NCBI RefSeq assembly: GCF_027497235.1
Contig: NZ_CP114902.1
Location: forward strand, 5,358,001-5,422,000
Reading direction: 5' to 3'
DNA from: Micromonospora sp. WMMD1128
GTDB taxonomy: Bacteria > Actinomycetota > Actinomycetes > Mycobacteriales > Micromonosporaceae
Length of the DNA: 64,000 nt
Below, in pieces: positions 33,095 through 44,986 of the stretch. The notes below the pieces were generated by a model that made no database searches, had not been told where the DNA came from, and worked only from the letters and a program-made list of their open reading frames with translations. The position numbers and the translations under genes are program-made. The number at the start of each line of letters is the position of its first letter. The first letter of the stretch is position 1.

Positions 33095-36000
33095 GTGGAG
33101 AGCTTCAGGTGCGCGTCGTGCGGGCGGGAGATCAAGCCCGCCGCCGTCTGCCCGCACTGCGGCGCGGAGCAGCCCCAGTGGGCCGAACACCTGGCCGACA
33201 TCGAGCGCTCGATCGCCGAGATGAAGGCACGTGACGCCGAGATCGCCCGCGAGCAGCGGCAGATCGCCGCCAAGATGCAGGCCGCGCTCTTCCAGCGCGA
33301 CATCCTGGCGCACGCCGGCGAGGAGCGGATCAAACAGGCCACCCGGCCGCGTAAGGTGCTGCGCAAGCGTCCCGGGCGCCGGCCGCCCACCGCCGCGACC
33401 GGCGCGCCGCCCCGGGTGCCCCGGCAGGGTACGCCGCCGCCCACTCCGGAGGACGTTCCCCCGCCGCCGCCCCGCAGTCGGCCGCAGTGGCTCGACGCGG
33501 ACGACCCGGAGCACCCGCCCGAGGCGTCCTCCCGCGAGGTGCAGAACATCCCGCTCGGGCTCGCCGGGCTGCTGCTCGGCGTCGCGGCGGTCGTCTTCGC
33601 GGCGGTCGCCACCAGCTCGATGGACGCGCTGGCCCGGCTCGGCGTGCTGCTTGTCGCGACCGTGCTGATGCTGCTCGCCCCGCCGGTGCTGGCCCGCCGC
33701 GGGCTCACCTCGACCGCCGAGACCATCGCCGCCGTCGGGCTGCTGCTGGTGCCGCTCGCCGGGTACGCGGCCTGGACCGTCGACCGGATCGGGGGCGGCA
33801 CGTCCGGCGCCGCGTTCGCCGGAGCGATCTTCCTGGTCACCACCCTGGTCGCGGTCGGGTACGCGTACGGCACCGGGCTGCGCGCGCCCCGCTTCGCCAC
33901 CGTGCTCGCCGCCCAACCGGTGCTGCCGCTGCTGGCGTACGAGCGGATCACCGGCCCCGCCGGTTGGGCCCTGGTGCTCACCGTGGTGGCCGTGCTGGAC
34001 CTGGCGCTGGCGCGGTCCGCGGTGATGCTGGAACGGCCGGTCCGGTCGGACCTGCCGACCGCCACGCCGAGGGCCACGGTCCCGCGTCGTCAGGGCGCCG
34101 ACGACGACCGGCCCGAGTCGGCGCCGGAGGAGTCCGCCGAGGTGCTCGGCGGCGACCCGCCCGCCGGCGCCAGCGCCGCGCCGGCCCGTCCGGTGCCGTG
34201 GTTGCGCGAGGCGACCTGGCTGCTGCACGGCGTGGCGGTCGCGCTCGCCCTGGCGTACGCGGTCACCGCCCTGCTGCGCGCCTCCACCGTCGCAGCCGCC
34301 GCCGGCGCGGGCACGGTGCTGCTGCTGGCCGCGCTGACCGCGCTGGCCGGCACGCTCGTGCTGCGCCGGCCGCCCCTGCCGGACCTGGGCGCCGGCATCG
34401 TCACCCTCGCGGTCATCGGCGCGCTCGGCCGGGTGGCCTCGGTGGCCCTGCCCGGCCGGTCCCTGCTGTTGATCGCCGCCGTCATCGCGCTCACCGGCGT
34501 CGCCGTGCGGGGCATGCCGGAGGTGACCCGCCGGGGCCCGCAGCTCGCCTCCGCGGTGGCGTTGACGGTGAGCGGCCTGGTGGTCGCCGGCGGCGCGCTG
34601 CGCGCCGGGCTGGCGCCGGTCCGGGCGGCGCTGCCGGCCTGGTCGGCGGACCTGAGCGGGTGGCACGCCGAGCTGGCCCGGGCGGTCGGGCCGACCGGCT
34701 GGCAGCTCGCCGCCAGCGCCCTGCTGCTCACCGTCGCCGCCGTGGTCGCGCTGCCCCCCGAGATCCGACGCGAGTTCGCGGTGGTCGGCGCGGCGCTCAC
34801 CGCGCTCGCCGTGCCGGCCTCCCTCGGGCTGGGCTGGGCGGCGGCCTGCTGGCCGATGCTGCTGACCGCCGTCGCGATCGGGGTGCTCGGGCTCAGCGCC
34901 GGCACGGAACGCGCCGCCGTGGCGCACGCGGTGACCGCGGCCGTGCTGGGGCTGGCCGGGGCCGGGGCCGCGCTGGCCCGGCCCGCGCTCACCGCCGCCG
35001 CGCTGACCCTGCTCTTCCTGGCCGGAGCGTTGGTCTCGCTCGCGCCCCGGGTCCGCCTCGCCGCCGCCGCGACGGACACGGTCTGCGCCTGGGCCGCCGG
35101 CGGCGCCGCGTTCGCCCTGCCCGGCGCGGTGGCCGCGTTCGTCGCCGCGAGCGTGCCGACGCCGCCGATATCCACCCCGGCCAACCTGCGCGAGATCACC
35201 GTCCCGATCCTCGCCGCGAGTTTCCTCGGCGTCTGCGTGACGCTCGCCTACGCCGCCCTGGTCCAGGTGGCGCAGCGGCAACTGAGCATGCCGCACGCGC
35301 TGGGGACGGTGTTCGGCGCGGTGGCCGTCGTCGCCGCCGCGTTCGGCGCGCCCGGCGCGACCTCGGCGGACGCCTGGGTGGGCGGTCTCCTGCTGATCGC
35401 CGCCGCCATGCTGGCGCTGGCCCCGCGGATCGACGCCCGGAGCCGCGCCGACATGTCGTTCGACGGGTCGGACCTGGCCCTCGCCGCCACCACCGTGGCG
35501 CTTGTCGCCACGCTGGCCCGGATCGCCGCGGTGCTCGCGCCGGGTGGCCAGCTGGTGGTGGCCGCCGCGCTGGTGCTCGTGGTGGCCGTCGCGGCGCGGG
35601 CGCTGCCGGAGGAGTGGCGGCGCGGGCCCGTCCTCGGCATCGCGGCCGGTGGCACGTTGATCGGTCTGGTCGCGGCCTGGAGCGCGCTGCGCGGTGGGTT
35701 CGGGGTGCTGGCCACCCCGGGGCCGATCTGGGCGGGTGACCTGAGCGGCTGGCCGGCCGCACCCACCGGCGGGGCCGCGTGGCAGGCGCCCGTCGCGTTG
35801 GCGCTGCTGGCGGTGACCGCCGCCGTTCTGCTGCCGCCGCCGTGGAAGTACGACGTCTCGGGTGTGGCCGCGGTGCTGGCCACCGTGGGCGCGCCGGCCG
35901 CGTTCGACCTGCCCTGGTGGTCGCCGGTGCTTGTCGGCTGCATGGTGGCCACGGTCTACGGGATGGCCGCGGCGGCTGCGGCGGACCCGCGGGCGGCGCT

Positions 36001-38005
36001 GTCCCGGGCCACCGTGGCCGGGGTGGTGGCGCTGCACGCCACCGGCGCCGGGCTGGTCCGGCCCTGGACCACCGCGCTGGCGCTCAGCAGCGTCGCGTTG
36101 ATCGGGGTGACGGTGGCGGTCCTGGCCCGGACGCTCGCGCCGGCGCTCGTGGACGACTTCCGCACCGAGGGCATGCCGCCGCACCTGGTGCAGGTGGGCG
36201 GCGCGGCGGCCGGGTCGGCCCTGCTGGCGCTGCCCGGAGCGGTGGCCGCGCTGTCCGCCGAGTTCGGCCGCCCGGCGCAGGTGGTGCTCACCGCCGCGCT
36301 GGCCGCCGCCAGCATCGGCCTCGCCGTGATCGCGGCGGTCCGCCGGCAGGTGCCGCAATATCTGCCGTACGCAAGCGTGGCGGTGGTCGGCGGAGCCACC
36401 GTCACGGCCGCCGCCGCCCTCCTCGTCCACCTGCCCGCAGGCGTGTTCGCCGCCGCCGCGGCGCTGCTCGGCGTGCTCGCCGAGCTGGTACGGGCGGCCA
36501 CCGTCCCGCCGGCCGGTTCGGCCCGTCCGGTCCGCCGCTGGTCGGTGCTGCTGAACGGAGCGCTGCGCCGGGACCCGGACGCCGGCACGGAGCTGCGGTG
36601 GCGGGTCAGCCCGGCCGCCGGGGCGCTGGCCGCGGCGGCGCTGCCCACCGCGCTGGCGCTCGTCACCCTGGCGCCGTCGCTCGTGGTGGCGTTGTTCTCG
36701 ACGTTCGCGGTGCTGGGTCGGGTGTGGCAGGGACCGCCGCCGGAGTTGCTCACCCCGCCGCCGGAGGCGGTGAACCCCACCCACGTGCTCACCGCGCTGC
36801 TACTCACCGCGACCGCGGCGCTGGCCGCGACCGGTTTCAGCGGCGGTCGCCGCTCCCGGGCGGTGCCGGTGGTCCTGCCCGGCGCGGCCCTCACGCTGCT
36901 GATCACGCCGGTGGCGCTCGGCCAGGGCTGGCCGGTGACCGCGCAGGCCGGGCTGGTGGTGTTCACCATCTCGATGCTGGGGCTGGCGTTGACCCCGCCG
37001 CCGGCACTGGCGGAGCCGGGCCGCTCGATCCGGGTCGCCCGGGTGCTCGTCTTCGCCATCGGGCTGGCCGCCGGCGGCGCCGGGCTCGCCGGCGCCCTCG
37101 CCACCCGTCAGCTCACCCTGATCACGTTGGGTAGCGCGGTGGGTGTGGGAGCGATCGCCGCGTTCTTCGGCACCACCCAGCGGGCCCGCATCCTCGGCTG
37201 GCTGTTCGCCTCGCTGATGGCTCAGCTCTTCGTGCTCACGCTGGGGCTGGTGGCGGGGCTCGCCGCGGTGTGGTCGGCGTTCGGGGTGCTCGCGGTGGGC
37301 GCGGCGTTGCAGGTCTTCGCCGCCACCCTGCCCCGGCTGCGCCGGCCCGAGGCGTACCGGGAGGCGGCCACGGTCGAGTGGAGCGGCTACGGGTCGGCGC
37401 TGATCGCGCTGGCCCTGGCGTACGACTCGCCCCGGCACATCGCCGCGCTGCTGGCCGCCTGGGGCGCGGTGCTCGGGGTGGCGGCCAGCCGCCCGGGGCG
37501 GCGGCCGATGGAGCGGAACCTGCTGTTCTGGGCGGTGGTGGCGTGCGAGATCACCGCCTGGTGGATCCTGATGCGGGTGTCCGACGTGGCGCTGCCCGAG
37601 GCGTACACGCTGCCGTTCGCGGCGCTGGCCCTGCTGGTCGGGGTGCTGCAACTGCGCCAGCGGCCCGACCTGTCGAGCTGGGTGGCGTACGGGCCGGCGC
37701 TGGTGACCGCGTTCCTGCCCACGTTGGCGATCGTGCTGGCGACCGACTCCACCATGCTGCGCCAGGTGCTGCTGCTGTTGGGTGCCGTGGCGGTGCTGAT
37801 CTTCGGCTCGACGAGCCGGCAGCAGGCGCCGGTGATCGTGGGCGCGACGGTGACCGCCGTGGCCGCCGTGCACGCGCTGTTCAGCCTCGGCCCGTGGCTG
37901 GTGCTGCTCCCGGTCGGCCTGGTCCTGCTGGTGCTCGGCGCCAGCAACGAGCGCCGGCGCCGCGCCCAGGAGCGTCTCCAGACCGCGCTGCGCGGCATGC
38001 AGTGA
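33095..38005 (+). CDS. very large multispan membrane protein with N-terminal zinc ribbon (SCO7613-like)
   Basis: 1636 residues from GTG at 33095, with GGGAG 6 nt upstream. Residues 1-25 form a zinc ribbon (C6-x2-C9...C19-x2-C22), residues 30-85 a charged coiled coil, 85-145 a Pro/Arg-rich linker. From about 150 to the end there are several dozen hydrophobic segments of about 20 residues arranged in repeated blocks, giving more than 30 probable membrane spans. It matches the general form of SCO7613-like actinobacterial membrane proteins. Transport or scaffold roles are unproven. Transcribed alone between the ugd terminator and purE. Confidence 0.75.
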   Translation: MESFRCASCGREIKPAAVCPHCGAEQPQWAEHLADIERSIAEMKARDAEIAREQRQIAAKMQAALFQRDILAHAGEERIKQATRPRKVLRKRPGRRPPTAATGAPPRVPRQGTPPPTPEDVPPPPPRSRPQWLDADDPEHPPEASSREVQNIPLGLAGLLLGVAAVVFAAVATSSMDALARLGVLLVATVLMLLAPPVLARRGLTSTAETIAAVGLLLVPLAGYAAWTVDRIGGGTSGAAFAGAIFLVTTLVAVGYAYGTGLRAPRFATVLAAQPVLPLLAYERITGPAGWALVLTVVAVLDLALARSAVMLERPVRSDLPTATPRATVPRRQGADDDRPESAPEESAEVLGGDPPAGASAAPARPVPWLREATWLLHGVAVALALAYAVTALLRASTVAAAAGAGTVLLLAALTALAGTLVLRRPPLPDLGAGIVTLAVIGALGRVASVALPGRSLLLIAAVIALTGVAVRGMPEVTRRGPQLASAVALTVSGLVVAGGALRAGLAPVRAALPAWSADLSGWHAELARAVGPTGWQLAASALLLTVAAVVALPPEIRREFAVVGAALTALAVPASLGLGWAAACWPMLLTAVAIGVLGLSAGTERAAVAHAVTAAVLGLAGAGAALARPALTAAALTLLFLAGALVSLAPRVRLAAAATDTVCAWAAGGAAFALPGAVAAFVAASVPTPPISTPANLREITVPILAASFLGVCVTLAYAALVQVAQRQLSMPHALGTVFGAVAVVAAAFGAPGATSADAWVGGLLLIAAAMLALAPRIDARSRADMSFDGSDLALAATTVALVATLARIAAVLAPGGQLVVAAALVLVVAVAARALPEEWRRGPVLGIAAGGTLIGLVAAWSALRGGFGVLATPGPIWAGDLSGWPAAPTGGAAWQAPVALALLAVTAAVLLPPPWKYDVSGVAAVLATVGAPAAFDLPWWSPVLVGCMVATVYGMAAAAAADPRAALSRATVAGVVALHATGAGLVRPWTTALALSSVALIGVTVAVLARTLAPALVDDFRTEGMPPHLVQVGGAAAGSALLALPGAVAALSAEFGRPAQVVLTAALAAASIGLAVIAAVRRQVPQYLPYASVAVVGGATVTAAAALLVHLPAGVFAAAAALLGVLAELVRAATVPPAGSARPVRRWSVLLNGALRRDPDAGTELRWRVSPAAGALAAAALPTALALVTLAPSLVVALFSTFAVLGRVWQGPPPELLTPPPEAVNPTHVLTALLLTATAALAATGFSGGRRSRAVPVVLPGAALTLLITPVALGQGWPVTAQAGLVVFTISMLGLALTPPPALAEPGRSIRVARVLVFAIGLAAGGAGLAGALATRQLTLITLGSAVGVGAIAAFFGTTQRARILGWLFASLMAQLFVLTLGLVAGLAAVWSAFGVLAVGAALQVFAATLPRLRRPEAYREAATVEWSGYGSALIALALAYDSPRHIAALLAAWGAVLGVAASRPGRRPMERNLLFWAVVACEITAWWILMRVSDVALPEAYTLPFAALALLVGVLQLRQRPDLSSWVAYGPALVTAFLPTLAIVLATDSTMLRQVLLLLGAVAVLIFGSTSRQQAPVIVGATVTAVAAVHALFSLGPWLVLLPVGLVLLVLGASNERRRRAQERLQTALRGMQ

Positions 38006-38021
38006 GCCGTGGGCGGCCGGG

Positions 38022-38513
38022 TCAGCCCAGCGAGGCGCGGAGCGCGGCTTCCTTCTCGGCCACCAGGTCCTCCAGGCTCGCCTGGTAGGCGACCATCCGG
38101 TCGCGCAGCGCCGGGTCGGACGCGCCCAGGATGCGGACGGCGAGCAGCCCGGCGTTGCGGGCGTTGCCGATCGACACGGTGGCGACCGGCACGCCGGCCG
38201 GCATCTGCACGATGGACAGCAGCGAGTCCATTCCGTCCAGGTGTTTCAGCGGCACCGGCACGCCGATCACCGGCAGCGGGGTGACCGACGCGACCATCCC
38301 GGGCAGGTGGGCCGCGCCGCCCGCCCCGGCGATGATCACACGGACGCCCCGACCGGCGGCCTCCCGGCCGTACTCGATCATCTTGAGCGGGGTGCGGTGC
38401 GCCGAGACCACACCCACCTCGTGCGGTACGCCGAACTCGTCGAGCGCCTCGGCGGCGGCCCGCATGGTCGGCCAGTCCGAGTCACTGCCCATGATCAGCC
38501 CGACGGTGCTCAC
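38022..38513 (-). CDS. purE: N5-carboxyaminoimidazole ribonucleotide mutase
   Basis: 163 residues. [14 protein letters not shown] is the class I PurE phosphate-binding signature, followed by [11 protein letters not shown] with the catalytic His, then [12 protein letters not shown]. Interconverts N5-CAIR and CAIR in purine synthesis. It lies 52 bp after purK on the same strand, so purK-purE form an operon; the two act in consecutive steps. Confidence 0.97.
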   Translation of the reverse strand: MSTVGLIMGSDSDWPTMRAAAEALDEFGVPHEVGVVSAHRTPLKMIEYGREAAGRGVRVIIAGAGGAAHLPGMVASVTPLPVIGVPVPLKHLDGMDSLLSIVQMPAGVPVATVSIGNARNAGLLAVRILGASDPALRDRMVAYQASLEDLVAEKEAALRASLG

Positions 38514-38565
38514 GGTGCTCGCCTTTCGTTCGCGACTGCGGGGCTCGCAAGCTCACTCCTCGCGC

Positions 38566-39726
38566 TCACGGCGCTCCCTCGTGCAGCCAACGGGCGGCCC
38601 GCGCCGCCCGGGCCCGTACGTCTGTGAGATCGGTCCCGAGCACGGTGACATGCCCGATCTTGCGGCCCGGCCGCACCTGCTTGCCGTACAGGTGGACCTT
38701 GGCGCCGGGCTCGGCGGCGAACAGGTGGTGCAGTCGCTCGTCGATCGACATCCCGCCCGGCTCCCCGCCGAGCACGTTCGCCATCACCACGACCGGCGCG
38801 GTGAGCGACGTGTCCCCCATCGGATAGTCGAGCACCGCCCGCAGGTGCTGCTCGAACTGCGACGTGCGGGCGCCCTCGATGGTCCAGTGCCCCGAGTTGT
38901 GCGGGCGCATGGCCAGCTCGTTGACGACCAGCCCGGTGGGCGTGTCGAACAGCTCCACCGCGAGCAGCCCGACCACACCGAGCGCGGTGGCCAGGTCGAT
39001 GGCGAGCTGCTGGGCGGCGACCGCCTGCTCCTCGGGCAGGTCGGGCGCGGGCGCCAACACCTCGACGCAGATGCCGTCGGACTGCACCGTCTCCACCACC
39101 GGGTACGCGGCGACCTGCCCGAACGGCGAGCGGGCCACCTGCACGGCAAGCTCCCGGCGCAGCGCCACCCGCTCCTCGACGAGCAGCGGCGTGCCGCCGG
39201 CGAGCAGCGTCGCGGCCAGCTCGGCGGCCTGGTCGGCGTCGTCCACCATCCAGACGCCCCGGCCGTCGTAGCCGCCCCGGGCGGCCTTGAGCACCACCGG
39301 CCAGCCGGTCTCGTCGCCGAACGCGACCAGGTCGGCCGGGGCCTCCACCGGACGCCAGGCCGGGTTCGGCGCGCCCAGCTCACCGAGCCGCTCCCGCATC
39401 ACCCGCTTGTCCTGCGCGTGCACGAGCGCCTCGGCCGGTGGGAAGAGCTTCACGCCCTCGTCGGCAAGCGCGCGGATGTGGGCGTTGGGCACGTGCTCGT
39501 GGTCGAAGGTGACCACGTCGCAGCCCTTCGCGAACGTGCGCAGCGCGGCCAGGTCGGTGTGGTCGCCGTACTGGACGTCGGCGGCGACGAGCGCCGCGCC
39601 GTCGTCGGGGGCGAGCGCCAGCACGCGCAGCGACTGGCCGAGGGCGATGGCGGCCTGGTGGGTCATCCGGGCCAGTTGGCCGCCGCCCACCATGCCGACG
39701 ACGGGGAGTCCGGTACGGGAGTCCAT
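38566..39726 (-). CDS. purK: N5-carboxyaminoimidazole ribonucleotide synthase
   Basis: 386 residues, ATG at 39726. N-terminal VVGMVGGGQLARM, then the ATP-grasp core (WPVVLKAARGGYDGRGV, VEVLAPAPDLPEEQ, VVNELAMRPHNSGHWT). Makes N5-CAIR from AIR, bicarbonate and ATP. Followed by purE. No frameshift or missing motif seen. Confidence 0.97.
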   Translation of the reverse strand: MDSRTGLPVVGMVGGGQLARMTHQAAIALGQSLRVLALAPDDGAALVAADVQYGDHTDLAALRTFAKGCDVVTFDHEHVPNAHIRALADEGVKLFPPAEALVHAQDKRVMRERLGELGAPNPAWRPVEAPADLVAFGDETGWPVVLKAARGGYDGRGVWMVDDADQAAELAATLLAGGTPLLVEERVALRRELAVQVARSPFGQVAAYPVVETVQSDGICVEVLAPAPDLPEEQAVAAQQLAIDLATALGVVGLLAVELFDTPTGLVVNELAMRPHNSGHWTIEGARTSQFEQHLRAVLDYPMGDTSLTAPVVVMANVLGGEPGGMSIDERLHHLFAAEPGAKVHLYGKQVRPGRKIGHVTVLGTDLTDVRARAARAARWLHEGAP

Positions 39727-39790
39727 AGCGCCGCCAGCCTAGCCGGGGCGGCGACCGGCCCGACCGCGAGGGCGGCCCGCCGCGGGCGGC

Positions 39791-41830
<2,040 letters not shown>

Positions 41831-41968
41831 CCGACCCTATCCGCCGTCCGGTGACACCGCCGCCGGACCGGTCGGAGCCACGGACCGTCCTTCCGCTATT
41901 CACTTTCGTCTATTTGAATCGGCGCATGCCCGGCGTACCCCCCGCCGGCACGTCCGAAGGAGACGGTC

Positions 41969-42994
41969 ATGCGCAGAATCCCCGCCCTGCTCGCTCTCGC
42001 CGCCCTCGCCGGCCCGGCCCTGGCCCCCGGCGCCGCGTCCGCCGCGGTGCCACCGCAGACCCGGTGGTCCGCCACCGCGGGCGTCGGGATCCACAACACG
42101 TACGAGCGCGGCACCTACACCTATCTGGCCCAGGCGCTCGACGCCCGCCCCGCGCTGATCGAGCTGGACGTCTGGCCGGACGTGCTCACCCGGCAGTGGC
42201 GGGTCAGCCACAGCAACCCGCTCGGCAACGACAACAACTGCGTGGCCGCCACAAGCGCCGCGCAGCTCTACACCGGCACCCGGAACAAGAACCTGGAACA
42301 CTGCCTCGACGACATCCGGCTCTGGCTCGGCGCGCACCCCGACGCCGGCCCGCTGATCCTCAAGCTGGAGCTGAAGACCGGGTTCAGCGGCCGTACCGGG
42401 CAGGGGCCGGCCCAACTCGACGCGGTGCTCGCCGCGCGGCTCGGCGACCGGGTGTTCGGCCCGGCCGACCTGCTCGGCGGCCACCCCACGCTTGACACCG
42501 CCGCCCGCGCGGACGCCTGGCCGACCCGGGCGCAGCTCGCCGGCAGGGTGCTCGTGGAGCTGATCCCCGGCACCGTCGAGGAGGGCAACCCGACCGACAC
42601 CCTCTGGACCGACGTGGAGTACGCCCGCCACCTGGCCGGCCTGGCGGCGGCCGGCACGCTGGGCACCGCCCGGGCGTTCCCGGCCGTGCACCGGGCCCAG
42701 GCCGGCGACCCCCGATCCCGGTACGCCGACGCCACACTGCGGCAGTGGTTCGTGCTCTTCGACGGCGACGCCACCGGGTACGTCACCGGCGGCATCGACA
42801 CCGCCTGGTACGACGCGAACCACTACCTGCTGGTGATGACCGACGCGCAGAGCGTCCCGCCCGCGGTGGGCGCCGGCGACGCCGACGCGGCGGCGGCCCG
42901 GGTCGCCCAGTTGGCCGCCGCGCATGCCAGCATCGCCTCCGCCGACTGGTCGACGCTGCCGTCGGTCCTCGACGACGTGCTGCCGCGCGGCTGA
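41969..42994 (+). CDS. secreted phosphatidylinositol-specific phospholipase C-like protein
   Basis: 341 residues, ATG at 41969 with GAAGGAG 5 nt upstream. Signal peptide residues 1-26 (basic MRR, Leu/Ala core, cleavage near ASAA). The mature part contains GVGIHNTYE with the His of the X-box, LIELDVW with the acidic metal ligands, WRVSHSNPLGNDNNC, and PLILKLELKTG, which fit the calcium-dependent PI-PLC-like TIM barrel. Probably an extracellular phospholipase acting on phosphatidylinositol or related lipids. A second catalytic His lies in VSHSN. Full length. Divergent from the YyaL gene. Confidence 0.85.
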   Translation: MRRIPALLALAALAGPALAPGAASAAVPPQTRWSATAGVGIHNTYERGTYTYLAQALDARPALIELDVWPDVLTRQWRVSHSNPLGNDNNCVAATSAAQLYTGTRNKNLEHCLDDIRLWLGAHPDAGPLILKLELKTGFSGRTGQGPAQLDAVLAARLGDRVFGPADLLGGHPTLDTAARADAWPTRAQLAGRVLVELIPGTVEEGNPTDTLWTDVEYARHLAGLAAAGTLGTARAFPAVHRAQAGDPRSRYADATLRQWFVLFDGDATGYVTGGIDTAWYDANHYLLVMTDAQSVPPAVGAGDADAAAARVAQLAAAHASIASADWSTLPSVLDDVLPRG

Positions 42995-43039
42995 CAGTCA
43001 GCCGATGTCCGCGTCCCTCAGCAGGGGCGTGGCATGCCA

Positions 43040-43478
43040 TCAGCTCCACTCTCCCGCGAACGTATTCACCTGTGCCAGCACCAGTTCGATCGGCCGTGGC
43101 TCCTCGTCGGGCGGATTGCCGTAACGGGCCAGCAGCTGCTTGATCTTGCTCCTGATCCGCGCCTGCACCTGCTCTCGATCCGAGTCGTACGTGTCGATCT
43201 CGCGCCGAACACCGCCCCAGTGTTCTTGTGCATGTCCTTGATCGGCGTGCCGCTGAAGGCGGTGTGCGGCAGGGCGTCGTGCAGGTGCCGGGCGTAGCCG
43301 TCCAAGAAGTCGTAGTGGCTGCGGTGCGCCTCGTCGACCATCACCACGACGTTGCGCCGCTCGGAGAGCCTCGGGCGGCCACGGTCGGCAGCCCGCTCCG
43401 CGTCGGTCAGACCGAACTTCTGGAGGGTGGTGAACGGAGGATCCCGCCGATAGGTCGATCGCGGAGTTGGTCTCGATA
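43040..43478 (-). pseudogene. remnant of type I restriction endonuclease HsdR
   Basis: Two frames on the minus strand carry HsdR pieces. About 43460 to 43205 encodes the helicase segment [13 protein letters not shown] then [20 protein letters not shown] and [16 protein letters not shown] (motifs II and III). About 43200 to 43040 is in another frame and encodes the HsdR C-terminus ([29 protein letters not shown]). The whole N-terminal nuclease and several hundred central residues are gone. So this is a rearranged, non-functional remnant; no hsdM or hsdS lies nearby. The upstream break abuts the stop of the small gene at 43479. Confidence 0.85.
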
Positions 43479-43778
43479 TCAGGTCGCCCGCCGCACCAAC
43501 CGCCGCAGCGACCAGGCGAGGATACGGGCCTGATCGAGGTCGAGCGGATAGTCCTCGACCAGGTCGGCCGCGTAGAGCCGCAGGTTGACCCCGACCAGCG
43601 GCACTGGCAGGCCATCCATCCGAAACAGGCTGCTCGCCGCGTAGATGACCCGGTCGTTGCCCCACGGCGGGATCTCGCTTGAGTAGTGGATCCCGTCGCG
43701 ATGCGTCGCACACCAGGCGGGATGGTCCGGCGCGAACGGTCGAACACCCGCGCTCCTCAGGTCGTAGGGCTGGGCCAT
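43479..43778 (-). CDS. small hypothetical protein near XRE/DUF397 pair
   Basis: 99 residues, ATG at 43778. Contains [14 protein letters not shown], a W-C-x2-H motif that resembles DUF6907-like small actinobacterial proteins, then strand [14 protein letters not shown] and a helix [13 protein letters not shown]. It is divergent from the XRE regulator across 138 bp, an arrangement seen around XRE/DUF397 pairs. Its stop touches the hsdR remnant, so the insertion or deletion point may lie here. Family call uncertain. Confidence 0.6.
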   Translation of the reverse strand: MAQPYDLRSAGVRPFAPDHPAWCATHRDGIHYSSEIPPWGNDRVIYAASSLFRMDGLPVPLVGVNLRLYAADLVEDYPLDLDQARILAWSLRRLVRRAT

Positions 43779-43916
43779 CGAATCTCCTCTACGCGACCTC
43801 GTTTACTGACGGCTACCGATCACAGTCGCTGCGTGACTCACACTTGAACATGGCACAACAAAAGTGCATGTGCAATAGTTGTCCGACGTGGCCTGCGCTT
43901 CGATGAGGAGGACCCC
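43779..43916. promoter_or_regulatory. AT-rich divergent promoter region of the XRE regulator
   Basis: 138 bp, markedly AT-richer than neighbours, with repeated GTGCA/TGTGCAA words (near 43863-43875) and a GGCACAAC..AGTTGT pair. It includes the GAGGAGG ribosome-binding site (43905-43911) for the TTG start at 43917. It probably holds the operator of the regulator and both promoters. Confidence 0.5.
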
Positions 43917-44771
43917 TTGCCCGAGTCCCGTCCCACAGTTCGTCGACGTCGGCTTGGCCTCATCCTCCGAGACCTGCGGCTTGCAGCTCGGTTGACCGGC
44001 GAGGAGGTCGGCCAGCGGATCGAGCGCTCCGCTTCCTGGGTCAGCCGGGTGGAGCGCGGGCGCGTCGGGCTACGAAGCCGTGACCTCGGCGAACTGCTGG
44101 ACGCCTTGGAAGTGGCCAGCGAGGAGACCCGCGCGGAGCTGATGCAACTCGCCCGGGAGAGCAAGCAACACGGCTGGTGGAATCGTTACGGCCAGACCAT
44201 CACCGGCCCGTACGCCAGCTTCATCAGCTTTGAACACGAGGCAACGGCTCTGCTGTGCTACGAGACGATCGTTGTCAACGGCCTACTTCAAACCGAGGCG
44301 TACGCCTGGGCTTTGAATGACCGAGCGACTTCTGTGCAGGCGAGCGAGGACGCGGATCGACAGATCCAGATCAAGCTGAACCGGCAGCAACGTCTGACGG
44401 GTGAGAATCCGCCAGAGCTGTGGGTCATCCTCGACGAGGCGGTGCTGCGGCGGCCCTTTGGCGGCCCGTCCGTGATGCGGGACCAACTTTTGCATCTGGC
44501 CACCGCCGCCGACAAGATGCCGCATGTCTCGCTCCAGGTGCTTCCTCATCGCCAGGCGATCTTCCCCGGCATGATCGCCTCGTTCACTCTCATGGAGTTC
44601 CCAGCCCCGGACACCAGCATCGTCTTCTCGGAAGGCTTGACGGGCGCGGTGCACGGGGAGGCGGAGGAGGCCGCTCGCTGTACGATCATCTTCAACGAGT
44701 TGCGCGCCGCCGCCCTCAGCAAGAGGGATTCGATCGAGTTGCTGCGGCATTCGGCGCGCGCGATTGATTGA
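43917..44771 (+). CDS. XRE-family regulator with DUF5753 domain
   Basis: 284 residues from TTG at 43917, supported by GAGGAGG 5 nt upstream. An N-terminal helix-turn-helix (residues about 13-70, RLTGEEVGQRIERSASWVSRVERG) is followed by the DUF5753 region (NGLLQTEAYA near residue 121, then RLTGENPPELWVILDEAVLRRPFGG near 160). These regulators pair with a downstream DUF397 protein in actinobacteria, as here, and have been linked to development and antibiotic production. The next gene starts 17 nt later. Confidence 0.92.
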   Translation: MPESRPTVRRRRLGLILRDLRLAARLTGEEVGQRIERSASWVSRVERGRVGLRSRDLGELLDALEVASEETRAELMQLARESKQHGWWNRYGQTITGPYASFISFEHEATALLCYETIVVNGLLQTEAYAWALNDRATSVQASEDADRQIQIKLNRQQRLTGENPPELWVILDEAVLRRPFGGPSVMRDQLLHLATAADKMPHVSLQVLPHRQAIFPGMIASFTLMEFPAPDTSIVFSEGLTGAVHGEAEEAARCTIIFNELRAAALSKRDSIELLRHSARAID

Positions 44772-44788
44772 GCGTGGAGGAACAAGCC

Positions 44789-44986
44789 ATGGCATCGTTC
44801 GGCGCGACGTGGCGCACCAGCACCCGCAGCGGCACCCAAGGCCAGTGCGTTGAAGTTCGCTACCTTGACGGTCGGATTGAGGTCCGTGACAGCAAGGACC
44901 GAGAAGGAACCTCCCTCGCTCTGAGCACCGCCGCCTGGACGAAATTTGTCGCCTCCCTCGGCAACAATCGGCAAGACAGGGTCTAA
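44789..44986 (+). CDS. DUF397 protein
   Basis: 65 residues from ATG at 44789 with GGAGG 8 nt upstream; an in-frame TTG at 44768 lacks this site. Core W-R-T-S-T-R-S-G-T-Q-G-Q-C-V-E-V, then VRDSKDREG and W-x-x-F-V-A-S-L are the DUF397 pattern. It forms an operon with the XRE/DUF5753 gene, as is standard; the pair behaves like a regulator with an accessory or antitoxin-like partner. Confidence 0.92.
   Translation: MASFGATWRTSTRSGTQGQCVEVRYLDGRIEVRDSKDREGTSLALSTAAWTKFVASLGNNRQDRV

Noticed and set aside
33035..36784. A 1249-codon minus-strand frame across the large membrane protein
   Set aside because: Arg/Gly/His-rich translation typical of antisense to Ala/Leu/Val-rich membrane segments.
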